Shown here piece by piece: positions 1 to 8,194 of a stretch of 47,594 nt of DNA. Source of the stretch: Collinsella sp. (lineage in GTDB: Bacteria; Actinomycetota; Coriobacteriia; Coriobacteriales; Coriobacteriaceae); assembly GCA_019414045.1 (NCBI GenBank), contig DXMW01000021.1, forward strand, positions 1 to 47,594. Reading direction: 5' to 3'. The position numbers and the translations under genes are program-made. A model generated the notes under the pieces. It did not search any database, was not told the DNA's origin, and worked only from the letters and a program-made list of their open reading frames with translations. Every line of letters starts with the position of its first letter. The first letter of the stretch is position 1.

Positions 1-12
1 CGCATAAAGAAA

Positions 13-46
13 GCCTCCCATTTCTCATGTCCAAGAAATGGGAGGC
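13..46 (-). terminator. Rho-independent terminator of the SurA-like gene
   Basis: A perfect 13-bp stem (13-25 with 34-46) and an 8-nt loop lie about 68 nt past the minus-strand stop at 114. Read on the minus strand the stem is followed by TTTCTTTATG, a usable T-tract. On the plus strand no T-run follows, so it terminates the minus-strand gene. Confidence 0.8.
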
Positions 47-113
47 AGTTCATTGTCCGTTCTAGCGGGCTAAATCAGGCAGATCGGCTAGCGCACAGTA
101 GTGCAGGCAAACC

Positions 114-1208
114 TTACGCAAACAGGCCGTAGATGCTGATGTTGGCCTTGGCATACAGGCCGTTAGCATACTCGGTCCACTTGGAGCTGGCGCTCGAAGC
201 CTGCGAAGAGTACTGCTGGTAGGCGGTGTAATAGGCGGTCATGGCCTGCTTGTAGGTAGCGCTATCAGCCGTAAAGGCATCGTCAGCGAAGGCCTTAGCG
301 TAGGTGCTATCGGCGTCCTTCCAGGTGCCCTTTTCGCTATCCCACTCGTCGCCGGCAAGTTTGATGATGTAATCGGCGTAGTCCTTGCTCGCGGTCTCCT
401 CGTTGCCGTCAGCAGGCTCGGTCGGGGCGGTCGGCATGCTTGCGGAGCTATCGCCCACCTTCTTCTTGTAGAGCTTCTGCAGCGTCGCGGACTGACGGAC
501 GATCTGCTTGGCCTGGTCCTTGGACACGCCATACTGCGTGGCCATGGTCTTGTAGTCCGAAGTGCCGATGGAATCCTCGGCGTACTTCTTCATCTCCTTA
601 GAAGAGACGGTGATGCCCTCGTCCTCGGCAGCGTCGAGCAGGATCTTGTTGCGCACGTAGGACAGGATGACGTCGGCAGAGGGAGCGGTGTAGTTGCCAT
701 CGCCATCCTTGACGGTGTCGAGGCTGTACTGGCTCTCAATGGCCTCGCGCGCGGTGATGTCGCTCTTCTTGCCGTTGTAGCTGTAGCTTGCCACGGTCGA
801 ATCGAGCTGGTCCTCGGTGAGGGTCGCCGAGCCGACACCCTTGCCGCCAAAACCACCATTGCCAATAAAGAAGCCAATCACGGCAGCAATCACGACTGCA
901 ACCACAAAGGCGGCAATCATCGTCTTCTTGTGCTTGGATGCGCGGTCGTCTTCGTCGGAACCCAGGATATCGTCGTCCTCGTCCTGCTCCTCGGGCATGA
1001 GGTTCTCGTCGGCGGCGTCCGCGGCGATCTTTGCCTCCAGGCGAGCGTCCTCCTCCTCGGCCGTCGTACCGGCGGCAATATGTTCGGCAGACGTACCGGC
1101 GACCAGATCGATCTTCTCCTCCTCATCACCATCGGGGCCTTCGCCGCGCTCGATGATCTGGATGCCGTCGATCTCGTCCTTCTCGTCCTTCTTTTGAATC
1201 AGACCCAT
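114..1208 (-). CDS. SurA_N/foldase-like membrane-anchored protein
   Basis: This 364-aa protein has a very acidic cytoplasmic N-terminus (about residues 1-90), one transmembrane segment at about 96-116, and an extracytoplasmic domain. The part around residues 135-255 looks like a SurA-type chaperone N-domain: a predicted helical region with YVRNKILLDAA and a QAKQIVRQSATLQKLYKKK helix. No complete parvulin (PPIase) domain is visible, so it is probably a chaperone-like anchor rather than an isomerase. The C-terminus is rich in Tyr, Ser and Ala. Start: AAGGAG lies 8 nt before the ATG. It is the last gene of a co-directional minus-strand run after icd, but a hairpin separates the two. The family call is an inference from pattern only. 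Confidence 0.6.
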   Translation of the reverse strand: MGLIQKKDEKDEIDGIQIIERGEGPDGDEEEKIDLVAGTSAEHIAAGTTAEEEDARLEAKIAADAADENLMPEEQDEDDDILGSDEDDRASKHKKTMIAAFVVAVVIAAVIGFFIGNGGFGGKGVGSATLTEDQLDSTVASYSYNGKKSDITAREAIESQYSLDTVKDGDGNYTAPSADVILSYVRNKILLDAAEDEGITVSSKEMKKYAEDSIGTSDYKTMATQYGVSKDQAKQIVRQSATLQKLYKKKVGDSSASMPTAPTEPADGNEETASKDYADYIIKLAGDEWDSEKGTWKDADSTYAKAFADDAFTADSATYKQAMTAYYTAYQQYSSQASSASSKWTEYANGLYAKANISIYGLFA

Positions 1209-1246
1209 ATCAGTTACTCCTTGTTAGGAAACATAGTCCGCAATAG

Positions 1247-1275
1247 AATACGCCCGACAAAGCGCCGGGCGTATT
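1247..1275 (-). terminator. Hairpin between icd and the SurA-like gene
   Basis: Perfect 10-bp inverted repeat (1247-1256 with 1266-1275), 60 nt after the icd stop. No clean T-run follows on either strand, so it is a weak terminator or an mRNA-stabilising stem. Confidence 0.45.
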
Positions 1276-1334
1276 GATTCTCAGGTTATACGCAAACACT
1301 TAAGTACTATTTAGGCGTTTGCAGTCTGCATGCC

Positions 1335-2420
1335 TTAGGCCAGGTGCGCGATAACGGCATCGGCAAAGGCCTGCGTGCCCACAGCGCCCTCAACGGAGCC
1401 GGTCTGGGCACGACGAACGTCGCCGGTAACCTGCTCACCCTCGTCGAGCGTGGCAGAAACGGCGGCGCGAATGCGATTGGCCGCGTCGTTCTCGCCCAGG
1501 TGATCGAGCATCATAGCCGCGGACAGAATCTCGGCCGTGGGGTTAGCGATATCCTGGCCAGCGATATCGGGCGCGGAGCCGTGCGTCGCCTCGAAGATGG
1601 CGCAGTCGGCACCGATGTTGGAACCCGGAGCCATACCCAGTCCACCTACCAGACCGGCGCACAGGTCGCTCACAATGTCACCGTACAGGTTGGGCAGCAC
1701 CAGGACATCGAAGTCGTTGGGGTTCTGGACCAGGCCCATGCAGGTGGCGTCGACGATCTTGTCGTTGAACTCGATATCGGGATAGTTGGCGGCCACCTCG
1801 CGCGCAACGCGCAGGAACAGGCCATCGGTCGCCTTCATGATGTTGGCCTTATGCACGGCCGTCACCTTTTTGCGGCCGCAGCGGCGGGCGTACTCAAAGG
1901 CGTACTCCACAATGCGGCGGCTCTTGGCGATGGAGATGGGCTTGATCGAGATAGCGGAATCGGCGGCGAAGGCCTTCTGACCCGAGCGCTCGACAAGCTG
2001 CGAGAGCTCCTCGACCTCGGCAGCCCCCTCATCGAACTCGATGCCGGCATAGAGGTCCTCGGTGTTCTCGCGCACGATGACCAGGTCGACGTCGCGGAAG
2101 CGCGAGCCGTCGCCCGGCTGCGACAGGCAAGGGCGCACACAGGCGTACAGGTCAAAGTGCTTGCGCAGGGCGACGTTAACGCTGCGGAAACCCGTGCCAA
2201 CCGGCGTAGTAATGGGACCCTTGATGGCAACCTTGGTCTCGGCGACCGCATCGAGCACGTGCTGGGGCAGCGGCGTGCCAAACTCGTCCATGACACCGGC
2301 ACCGGCCTCCTGGACGTTCCAATTGATCTGGACACCGGCGGCCTCGACCACGCGGCGCATGGCCTGCGTAATCTCGGGACCGATACCGTCACCGGGAATC
2401 AGGACTACATCGTGCGCCAT
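1335..2420 (-). CDS. icd: Isocitrate dehydrogenase (NAD-type, IDH/IMDH family)
   Basis: This 361-aa protein belongs to the isocitrate/isopropylmalate dehydrogenase family, which oxidatively decarboxylates isocitrate to 2-oxoglutarate. It has the N-terminal IPGDGIGPEI signature, the substrate-loop motif VRENTEDLYAGIE, the metal motif YGDIVSDLCAGLVGG and the C-terminal ATHGSAPDIAGQDIANP nucleotide-binding stretch. The length fits the short, IDH3-like NAD-dependent branch rather than the roughly 415-aa NADP enzyme. The ENTEDLYAG loop favours isocitrate over isopropylmalate, and no leuCD lies nearby. Cofactor choice was not resolved. It starts 6 nt after the HEAT-protein stop, so the two are probably cotranscribed. 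Confidence 0.85.
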   Translation of the reverse strand: MAHDVVLIPGDGIGPEITQAMRRVVEAAGVQINWNVQEAGAGVMDEFGTPLPQHVLDAVAETKVAIKGPITTPVGTGFRSVNVALRKHFDLYACVRPCLSQPGDGSRFRDVDLVIVRENTEDLYAGIEFDEGAAEVEELSQLVERSGQKAFAADSAISIKPISIAKSRRIVEYAFEYARRCGRKKVTAVHKANIMKATDGLFLRVAREVAANYPDIEFNDKIVDATCMGLVQNPNDFDVLVLPNLYGDIVSDLCAGLVGGLGMAPGSNIGADCAIFEATHGSAPDIAGQDIANPTAEILSAAMMLDHLGENDAANRIRAAVSATLDEGEQVTGDVRRAQTGSVEGAVGTQAFADAVIAHLA

Positions 2421-2426
2421 AATCTG

Positions 2427-3125
2427 TTACTCCTCGTCTTCGGCGTCGTCAGATTTTTTAACGCTAGCACGCTTCTTCTTTTTGGAGAGATCCAGGCCAA
2501 AACGTTTAACAAGCATTTCGCAAATCTCGCTCGAACGGGCCTTGAGATAGCTGCCTTTGCCGTTCTCGGCGTCGAACTTAAGGCGCAGCGCGAGCTTCTC
2601 GGCAACCTCGGCGTCAATCTCGCCCTGACCAAACTCGTACAGGCAACCGAGCATGTCGCGATACTCGAGATCACCGTGGTAGCACTGGATGGCCTCGTCC
2701 AGGATGGGCCAAGCCTCGCGCGAACGCTCGACACTCGTGGCGCCCCACACGCACAGCAGGCGGAAGGCGGCATAGCGCAGCGTGGAGGAAATCTCGTCGA
2801 ACAGTGCGGTCTCGGCGCCCTCAAAGGCATCGCCCAGCTGCTCGGGGCAGGTGGTGGCGAGCGCCGTCAGGGCATCGAGAGCCTCCCAGCGGGTCTGCGC
2901 CTCGGGGCGGTCGAGCGCCTCGATCAGCGCGGGCACGCAGGGCACGACGCGCTGGGGATCGCGCTCGGCAAGCAGATGCAGCACGCGGGCGGCAAACTGG
3001 CGGATGCGGCGCGTGGGGCAGCCGAGCTCCTGAACCAGGCGGTCGACGGCGTTCTCGTTCTCCTCTGCCAGCTGAAGCTGTGCCAGCTCCTCGTCGGTGA
3101 GCTGTTCGTCTTTGTTTTCTGCCAT
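2427..3125 (-). CDS. HEAT-repeat protein
   Basis: This 232-aa soluble protein has an acidic N-terminal 25 residues, then alpha-helical repeats of HEAT type between about residues 25 and 190 (for example RRIRQFAARVLHLLAERD and LIEALDRPEAQTRWEALDAL). It ends in a charged tail with KKKKRASVKK and DDAEDEE. HEAT scaffolds usually mediate protein-protein contacts, and no catalytic residues can be named. It lies 6 nt before icd and shortly after a small membrane protein. The partner is unknown. Confidence 0.7.
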   Translation of the reverse strand: MAENKDEQLTDEELAQLQLAEENENAVDRLVQELGCPTRRIRQFAARVLHLLAERDPQRVVPCVPALIEALDRPEAQTRWEALDALTALATTCPEQLGDAFEGAETALFDEISSTLRYAAFRLLCVWGATSVERSREAWPILDEAIQCYHGDLEYRDMLGCLYEFGQGEIDAEVAEKLALRLKFDAENGKGSYLKARSSEICEMLVKRFGLDLSKKKKRASVKKSDDAEDEE

Positions 3126-3143
3126 AGTTACCTCTTCTTACTA

Positions 3144-3569
3144 TTACTTAGCGTGCTTGCCAGCACCCTTGCTGTCATCGGTGACCGAGATGAGCTGTCG
3201 GTCGGCCGCGCCATTGCGACGCGCACGGCGGCGTTCCTCAGCGTCGCCCGCGTCGGCGGCGGCGCGATGAGCCTTGTTGACGTTAAAGACCTCGTCGTGT
3301 TTGCGCCACGGACCGACGGACTCGCCAAAGCTCATCTTAAGACCGGCGATAAAGCCGCCGAGCCAGCCGATCGGCGCAAACTGCACCAGCGGGAACAGTG
3401 AGAACACCCAGGTCAGCAGGACGACTGCCGCCGCGCCTGCAAAGTTGGCAATCCAGTAGTCGCGCTTGGTGATGACGCGCTTTTCGCACGCCCACTGGCC
3501 GCACAAAAAGCCAATGTAGATCGCGAAGAGAAAGAGCACCAGCGCAAGCACCACGAACGTCCAGCTCAT
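3144..3569 (-). CDS. Small membrane protein of unknown function
   Basis: I chose the ATG at 3569 (141 aa), because a GGGGAG ribosome-binding site overlaps the stop codon of the upstream dehydrogenase. The longer reading would overlap that gene. There are two hydrophobic spans, near residues 4-23 (WTFVVLALVLFLFAIYIGF) and about 38-72, then a basic hydrophilic C-terminal half (AEERRRARRNG). No family was recognised. Translational coupling to the dehydrogenase is likely. Confidence 0.65.
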   Translation of the reverse strand: MSWTFVVLALVLFLFAIYIGFLCGQWACEKRVITKRDYWIANFAGAAAVVLLTWVFSLFPLVQFAPIGWLGGFIAGLKMSFGESVGPWRKHDEVFNVNKAHRAAADAGDAEERRRARRNGAADRQLISVTDDSKGAGKHAK

Positions 3570-3574
3570 GGGCG

Positions 3575-4654
3575 CTACTCCCCGTGATGGTGGCCGCAGC
3601 AGCACTCGTGGCCATCATCATGGCCGTGGCCGCCGCAGCACTCGTGGTCCTCGCCATGGTGGTGGCCGCAACCGCACTCATGGTCGTCGCCGTGCTCGCC
3701 GCAACCGCAGCCGTCCTCGTGAGCACCGTGCTCTTCGGGACGATACTGCGACCAGTCCAGACCGGCGGCGATGGCGTCGGCCTCCTCCTTATAGAGGACC
3801 GTGATGGCCTGGGTGCCCAGCTTGGCACCACCGATGGCATCGAGCATGTCGTAGAGCGTAAAGGCCACGTCGGCGCCGGGCAGCGCAAGCTCGCGATCGT
3901 CGGCATAGGCGAGCGCCAAGCGCAGGTCCTTGATGAAGTGCTCGACCATAAAGCCGGGCTTGTAGTCGCCGTCGAGCGCCTTGGTAGCCAGGCTCTCCAT
4001 GGCGCCGGACTTGCCGGTACCGCCCAGGATCATCTGGCGGGTCTTCTCCAGATCAAGGCCGCTCAGCTCGGCAAATGCCATGGCGTCTGCCATGCCGACC
4101 ATGCAGGCGCCCAGCGACACCTGGTTGGCGAGCTTGGCAGCCTGGCCCTTGCCGGCGCCGTCGAAGCAGCAGATGGTTGCCGCAAAGGTGGAAAGGATAT
4201 CGCGGACCGGGGCAATGTCGTTCTCGGTAGCGCCCACGATAGCCGTAAGCGTGCCGGCGATAGCACCCGACTCGCCGCCGGTGACGGGGCAGTCAAACGC
4301 CATGCGGCCGGAAACCTGGGCGGCCTCGGCAATGTCGCGCGCCAGCTCGGGCGAGCTCGTGGTGAGGTCGATCAGGACCGCGCCGGGCTTAGTGCACGCG
4401 AGCAGGCCGTCGCCCGCCAGGTAGAGCTCCTCGACCTCGGAGGGATAGCCCACCATGGTAAAGACGACGTCGGCGTTCGCCGCGGCATCTGCCGGCGTAT
4501 CGGCCCAGACGGCACCGCGCTCAACGAGCGCTGCAGCCTTGGACTTGGTGCGGTTGTTGACCGTGACGGGATAGCCAGCGTCCAGAATGTGGCCGGCGAT
4601 GGGGGCACCCATAATTCCGGTGCCGATGAATGCGACGGAGAGCTTGTTTGCCAT
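3575..4654 (-). CDS. 3-hydroxyisobutyrate/tartronate-semialdehyde dehydrogenase family, His/Cys-rich C-terminal tail
   Basis: Residues 1-300 are a standard beta-hydroxyacid dehydrogenase: the N-terminal Rossmann motif FIGTGIMGAPIAGHI, the substrate motif DCPVTGGESGAIAGTLT, and the catalytic lysine in GAGKGQAAKLANQ. Such enzymes reduce or oxidise beta-hydroxyacids with NAD(P)H. The odd part is residues 307-359, where 53 residues hold 14 His and 9 Cys in three imperfect repeats of the type DHECGCGHHHGE. This resembles nickel/zinc/copper-buffering tails and is not needed for the enzyme. Reading frame, stop codon and the downstream ribosome-binding site are consistent with a real extension. Start: AAAGGAAAGG before the ATG. 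The physiological substrate is unknown. Confidence 0.82.
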   Translation of the reverse strand: MANKLSVAFIGTGIMGAPIAGHILDAGYPVTVNNRTKSKAAALVERGAVWADTPADAAANADVVFTMVGYPSEVEELYLAGDGLLACTKPGAVLIDLTTSSPELARDIAEAAQVSGRMAFDCPVTGGESGAIAGTLTAIVGATENDIAPVRDILSTFAATICCFDGAGKGQAAKLANQVSLGACMVGMADAMAFAELSGLDLEKTRQMILGGTGKSGAMESLATKALDGDYKPGFMVEHFIKDLRLALAYADDRELALPGADVAFTLYDMLDAIGGAKLGTQAITVLYKEEADAIAAGLDWSQYRPEEHGAHEDGCGCGEHGDDHECGCGHHHGEDHECCGGHGHDDGHECCCGHHHGE

Positions 4655-4752
4655 GAAACCTTTCCTTTTGGGTTGGGTGTTGTTACCAGGTTGAATACTC
4701 GGTGCCAGCGTTTGGGCTGTGAGTCGAGGGCGATTACGGACGCAGCGCTTGC

Positions 4753-5706
4753 CTACTGACCGCGCACGCGGCGGGCGATACGGTCGGAAAGCGACGCCTT
4801 GTCGGCGCGGTTCTTACCCCAAAACGCGCAGCCCACCATGCCGGGGCCCACGTGCGAGCCGATGGTGGGACCCACGGAGCCGCGAATGATCGTGACGTCG
4901 GCGCAACCCTCCTCCTTGCGGATGGCGGCTTCGAGCCAGTCACCATCCTTTTCGGCATCGGCCGTCATGATGGCGATGGGCATGGTGCGATCGGGCACGT
5001 AGTTCTCGCGGAACGACTTGAGGATGGACTTGAGCGCCTTCTTGCGGCCGCGGTTGACGCCGATCAGCGACAGCGAGCCGGCCAGGTCGTAGGAGAGCTC
5101 GGGCTTGACGTCGAGCTTTGCCGTGAGCTGCGCCGCCGCGGGAGGAATGCGGCCGCCGGCAGCCAGTGCGTCGAAGCTCTCGAGCGTAAAGTAGCCGTGC
5201 ACGTAGGTCTTTGCCTCGTTTGCCCAATCGACCAGCTGCTTGGCGGTCAGTCCCGCCGAACGCTGGCGCACGGCCTCGAGCGCCAAGAGCGCACCGGTCG
5301 CGCAGGGCAGAGCGTTGTCGACCACGTAGAGCTCAAAGTTGGGATACTCGGCGCGCACGACATCTGCCGCCTGGCACGCGGAGTTGTAGCTCGACGACAG
5401 CGCCGAGGTAAAGCACAGGTAGACCGTGGGCGTGCCCTCTTTGGCGCACTCGGTAAAAAACTCGATATAGCGACCGAGCGACACAGCCGAGGTGGACACG
5501 CGGGCACCGGCGCGCATGCGGTCGTAGAACTCCTTAGGGCTCATGCTCGACCAGATGTCGTCTGTGCGCTCCTCGCCATCGATAATGAAAGGGAAACCCA
5601 GGATATCGACATCGAGGTTCGCGGCGACCTCGGGGCTAAAGTCGCAGCAGGTATCGACGACGATGCGGCAACGGTTCGAATGACCGGCGGATGCGGCCTT
5701 GTCCAT
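4753..5706 (-). CDS. DegV family fatty-acid-binding protein
   Basis: 317 aa from the ATG at 5706 (AAGGAG upstream; a TTG one codon earlier is less likely). The sequence begins with the DegV signature RIVVDTCCDFSPE, continues with DDIWSSMSPKEFYDRMR, and has the lipid-pocket motif ARVSTSAVS followed by FTSALSSSYNSA. The C-terminal domain contains GSVGPTIGSHVGPG, also typical. DegV (FakB-type) proteins bind fatty acids and can present them to the FakA kinase; no fakA is seen nearby. It lies between hpf and the dehydrogenase, separated from hpf by a terminator. Confidence 0.88.
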   Translation of the reverse strand: MDKAASAGHSNRCRIVVDTCCDFSPEVAANLDVDILGFPFIIDGEERTDDIWSSMSPKEFYDRMRAGARVSTSAVSLGRYIEFFTECAKEGTPTVYLCFTSALSSSYNSACQAADVVRAEYPNFELYVVDNALPCATGALLALEAVRQRSAGLTAKQLVDWANEAKTYVHGYFTLESFDALAAGGRIPPAAAQLTAKLDVKPELSYDLAGSLSLIGVNRGRKKALKSILKSFRENYVPDRTMPIAIMTADAEKDGDWLEAAIRKEEGCADVTIIRGSVGPTIGSHVGPGMVGCAFWGKNRADKASLSDRIARRVRGQ

Positions 5707-5729
5707 CAAAGCGACTCCTTACGTAAAAA

Positions 5730-5756
5730 GGCGGCCACCCGCATGGGATGGCCGCC
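5730..5756 (-). terminator. Rho-independent terminator of hpf
   Basis: GGCGGCCA (5730-5737) pairs with TGGCCGCC (5749-5756). On the minus strand the stem is followed by TTTTTACG. It lies 30 nt after the hpf stop codon. Confidence 0.9.
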
Positions 5757-5759
5757 AAC

Positions 5760-5781
5760 CGTTAACTCATGCAAGTTAACG
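5760..5781. repeat. Small inverted repeat directly after hpf
   Basis: CGTTAAC (5760-5766) and GTTAACG (5775-5781) form a 7-bp stem 4 nt past the hpf stop, just ahead of the terminator. It may be part of the 3' end structure. Confidence 0.5.
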
Positions 5782-5785
5782 TATT

Positions 5786-6370
5786 TTACTCGTCAAGTGT
5801 TTCGATGCGGGGCTTGATGATGCCATATCCACCATTCTTACGGTGATACACCACATTGATGAGACCGGTCGTCGCGTTCTCGAACACGTAGAAGTCGTGG
5901 CCCAGCAAATCGGTCTGCACCAGCGCCTGCTCCTCGGTCATCGGGGTGACATCGATGACCTTCTCGCGGACGAGCAGGTCGTCGTCCTCCTCGGGCAGCA
6001 GCAGGTCGGCCAGATCCTCGACGCGCTCGACCGGCGCGACATCCGCGGCACTGGCACCACCCTGGCGGTTGTCCACGACCTTGGTCTTGAACTTGCGCAG
6101 CTGGCGGGTGACCTTATCGGCGGAGAGATCGATGGCGGCATACATATCTGCGCCGTGCTCGGCAACGCGAATCACAGAACCGCGGACACGAACCGTGACC
6201 TCGACGATTGCCGGGTTGGGGTTCGAGGGGTTCTTCTCATAACGAAGCACGACGTCGACTGTCATGGGCTCGATGTCGAAAACCTTGAGCGCCTCGCCGA
6301 TTTTCTCATCCACATGCGCACGCAGAGCATCGGTTACCGTCGTCTTGCGTCCAGAAACCTTGATATCCAT
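5786..6370 (-). CDS. hpf: Ribosome hibernation promoting factor, long form
   Basis: 194 aa from the ATG at 6370, which has GGAG 6 nt upstream; the longer reading adds a non-conserved 20-residue leader. The N-terminal ~110 residues are the HPF/RaiA ribosome-binding domain (MDIKVSGRKTTVTDALRAHV, then RYEKNPSNPNPAIVEVTV). An acidic linker leads to the C-terminal dimerisation domain near residues 140-190 (REKVIDVTPMTEEQA, HDFYVFENATTGLINVVYHR). Long-form HPF dimerises 70S ribosomes into 100S particles in slow growth. A leader of roughly 180 nt precedes it (see promoter candidate). Confidence 0.95.
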   Translation of the reverse strand: MDIKVSGRKTTVTDALRAHVDEKIGEALKVFDIEPMTVDVVLRYEKNPSNPNPAIVEVTVRVRGSVIRVAEHGADMYAAIDLSADKVTRQLRKFKTKVVDNRQGGASAADVAPVERVEDLADLLLPEEDDDLLVREKVIDVTPMTEEQALVQTDLLGHDFYVFENATTGLINVVYHRKNGGYGIIKPRIETLDE

Positions 6371-6491
6371 ACGTGGCTCCAATCTGCCTCGGGGACTTAC
6401 CGTACTGGCTATGTACCCATTGCCGTGCATTTAATCACGCGAATTCCCAAAGACCCGAATAACGACTGCTTGATACCGCATACCGAAGTCT

Positions 6492-6515
6492 CGCACTTTT
6501 CCGTGGCAAAGTGCG
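6492..6515. repeat. Hairpin in the hpf leader
   Basis: CGCACTTT (6492-6499) pairs with AAAGTGCG (6508-6515) inside the long 5' leader of hpf. It could be an RNA structure or an operator. Confidence 0.4.
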
Positions 6516-6554
6516 CTATAGGAAGGCGTCGACGGAGTTAATTTTTCTCCTGGA

Positions 6555-6583
6555 AATTAGCTTTGACCTGCTAGTTTTACCAA
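6555..6583 (-). promoter_or_regulatory. Candidate hpf promoter
   Basis: On the minus strand, TTGGTA (6583-6578) and CTAATT (6560-6555) are 17 bp apart, each matching 4 of 6 sigma-70 consensus bases. The predicted transcript would have a leader of about 180 nt. Apart from the hairpin at 6492-6515 I see no gene in 6371-6687. Confidence 0.35.
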
Positions 6584-6592
6584 AATAGAAAA

Positions 6593-6621
6593 GCCGGGCT
6601 CCCTTATTGGGGAGACCCGGC
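6593..6621 (-). terminator. Terminator of the solute-binding lipoprotein gene
   Basis: GCCGGGCTCCC pairs with GGGAGACCCGGC (one bulged A). On the minus strand TTTTCTATTTTGG follows. It lies 67 nt after the stop at 6688. Confidence 0.88.
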
Positions 6622-6687
6622 CATGCGTGTTGAAACCGTGAAGAAGCGCCTTGTTCAGCGTGTGGCAGGCGCCACCCCTACCAATAA

Positions 6688-7713
6688 CTAGCTATTGAGC
6701 TTGTTGATGTCATCGTCGGTGATAGCGCCCTCTTGGCTGGACGATTTGCTCTCAGAGGACAAGTCATCGCTGCTGGAATCGGAGGATTCATCGCCGGAGG
6801 ACATGGTCTCACTGGACTCAGAGTCGCCCGACTGCACGTTAACGCCCGAAACCGTCTTAGTGGTGAGGTCGTAGGGCATCGTGCCATACCAGACAGAGTG
6901 GACCGCCTCGAGCGTGCCGTCGGCCGTAATACCGTCGAGGGCATCGCTCACGGCACGGCACAGCTCGTCGTTGGCAGCAAGGCCCGCAACGCCGAGCGTC
7001 GAGGGCGTCTCGAGAGCGCCAACGTAGGAGATCTGGCTCATCAGACGTGCAAGGTAACCGCCGGCAGTGGAATCGCAGATCACATAGTCGACCTCGCCGG
7101 ACTCGAGCGCTTCAAAGCGCTCATTAATGTTGGAGAAGGTCTTTTGGTTGGCCGTGACGCTCTGTTTGGCGAGTGCTTCCTGCGATGCCGAGGAAGCCTG
7201 AACGCCCAGGGTGGCGGTGTTAAGCGTTTCGGTAGAGACGTTCAACGACTTACCGTCACTGGTCTTTCCAAACACGGCGGCAGCATCATAGAGGCAGGTG
7301 CCAAGCGTGCTGACGTCGCCATTCGTGGAATTGATGTCGCCAATGAAGATGTCGGCCTTTTTATCGCCAAGCGCGGAATCGGCCGAGGACGCATCGACAA
7401 AAGCGACCTTGAGGCCCATGCGGCTTGCAAGAGCGCGAGCGGCGTCAACTGCGTAGCCCGTGAGGTTGCCATCGGCGCCCTGCATGGCCTGCGGGGCATC
7501 GGAAGTGTCGAGGGCGACCGTAAGGGTACCGGGAGTGACCAGGGCATCGTCCGACACCGTAGGGGTGACGGTCTCGCGCTCGATCTGGTCGATCGTAGGC
7601 GTCGTGAACGTGGACAGCGGGTTGAATGCGCATCCGCTCAGACCCAATACGGCGATGACCGCCGCGGTCCCAGCGCCCAACCGAGCCGCGTGCATCAAGC
7701 TGCCCCTCACCAT
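6688..7713 (-). CDS. Amino-acid-type ABC solute-binding lipoprotein (SBP_bac_3)
   Basis: 341 aa from the ATG at 7713; the ATG at 7695 (335 aa, GAGGGG 7 nt upstream) is an equally plausible start. The N-terminus is a lipoprotein signal peptide with lipobox LSGC. A family-3 periplasmic binding domain follows (LTVALDTSDAPQAMQGADGN, ALASRMGLKVAFVDA, EALESGEVDYVICDS), then a Ser/Asp-rich tail of about 55 residues. Such proteins bind polar amino acids for an ABC importer. No permease or ATPase gene is adjacent, so it is an orphan receptor. A longer in-frame ORF to 8211 exists but has no ribosome-binding site and would place the signal peptide inside the protein. Confidence 0.8.
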   Translation of the reverse strand: MVRGSLMHAARLGAGTAAVIAVLGLSGCAFNPLSTFTTPTIDQIERETVTPTVSDDALVTPGTLTVALDTSDAPQAMQGADGNLTGYAVDAARALASRMGLKVAFVDASSADSALGDKKADIFIGDINSTNGDVSTLGTCLYDAAAVFGKTSDGKSLNVSTETLNTATLGVQASSASQEALAKQSVTANQKTFSNINERFEALESGEVDYVICDSTAGGYLARLMSQISYVGALETPSTLGVAGLAANDELCRAVSDALDGITADGTLEAVHSVWYGTMPYDLTTKTVSGVNVQSGDSESSETMSSGDESSDSSSDDLSSESKSSSQEGAITDDDINKLNS

Positions 7714-8145
7714 GTCCACTACCCTGCCTTCTGTGTCGTATACAATCCGTGCATTGCGCGGAATATCGGGTTGTTCCCACCAGCTGACCTGGTATTTGAC
7801 CCCACACTTGCGCACCGGGGTGTTTGCTCGGGAGGCCGTAGCCACCTTCACGACTGGCCCGCTCGCCCGCGAGGCGGTATTGCCCCAAAGAAAGTAGAAC
7901 GGACGGTGCGGCTTACATCTAGGACGCGCCATGATCGCGCCGCGCGCACGCGGACGCTTACGTGGATCCCTTTGACCGCGTCTGTCTTGGACTAGGGTGG
8001 GCATTTCACCCATCCGCAACCACAGCCTGGCAGGAACGTAGCGCATTATAGCTAAGTTCAAGCTAAAGTTTAAGGTTAGGGACGTTATTCGCATCGCGAG
8101 TACAGATTTCGCAGGTCGGAGTGGGGCTATTCGTGCCCCTATGAA

Positions 8146-8176
8146 GCCCGGAGCTCCCCTACGGGGAGCTCCGGGC
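8146..8176. terminator. Strong GC hairpin upstream of the lipoprotein gene
   Basis: GCCCGGAGCTCCCC (8146-8159) and its perfect complement (8163-8176) form a 14-bp stem with a 3-nt loop. T-runs are weak on both sides. It may end transcripts of the minus-strand gene at 8446. The remainder of 7714-8145 holds no gene I can support, only a TTAGGGACGTT motif near 8085 that resembles the repeat at 15221. Confidence 0.55.
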
Positions 8177-8194
8177 GCCCTTCTTGGGGTGCCG

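Noticed and set aside
1344..3401. 685-aa plus-strand ORF opposite icd and the HEAT gene
   Set aside because: Antisense shadow with His/Gly/Arg-rich nonsense composition.
5670..5690. GGTTCGAATGACC string resembling a tRNA T-arm
   Set aside because: Lies inside the DegV coding region with no cloverleaf around it.
7714..8145. Possible non-coding RNA (SRP RNA, RNase P, tmRNA) upstream of the lipoprotein gene
   Set aside because: None of the conserved cores of these RNAs could be found on either strand.
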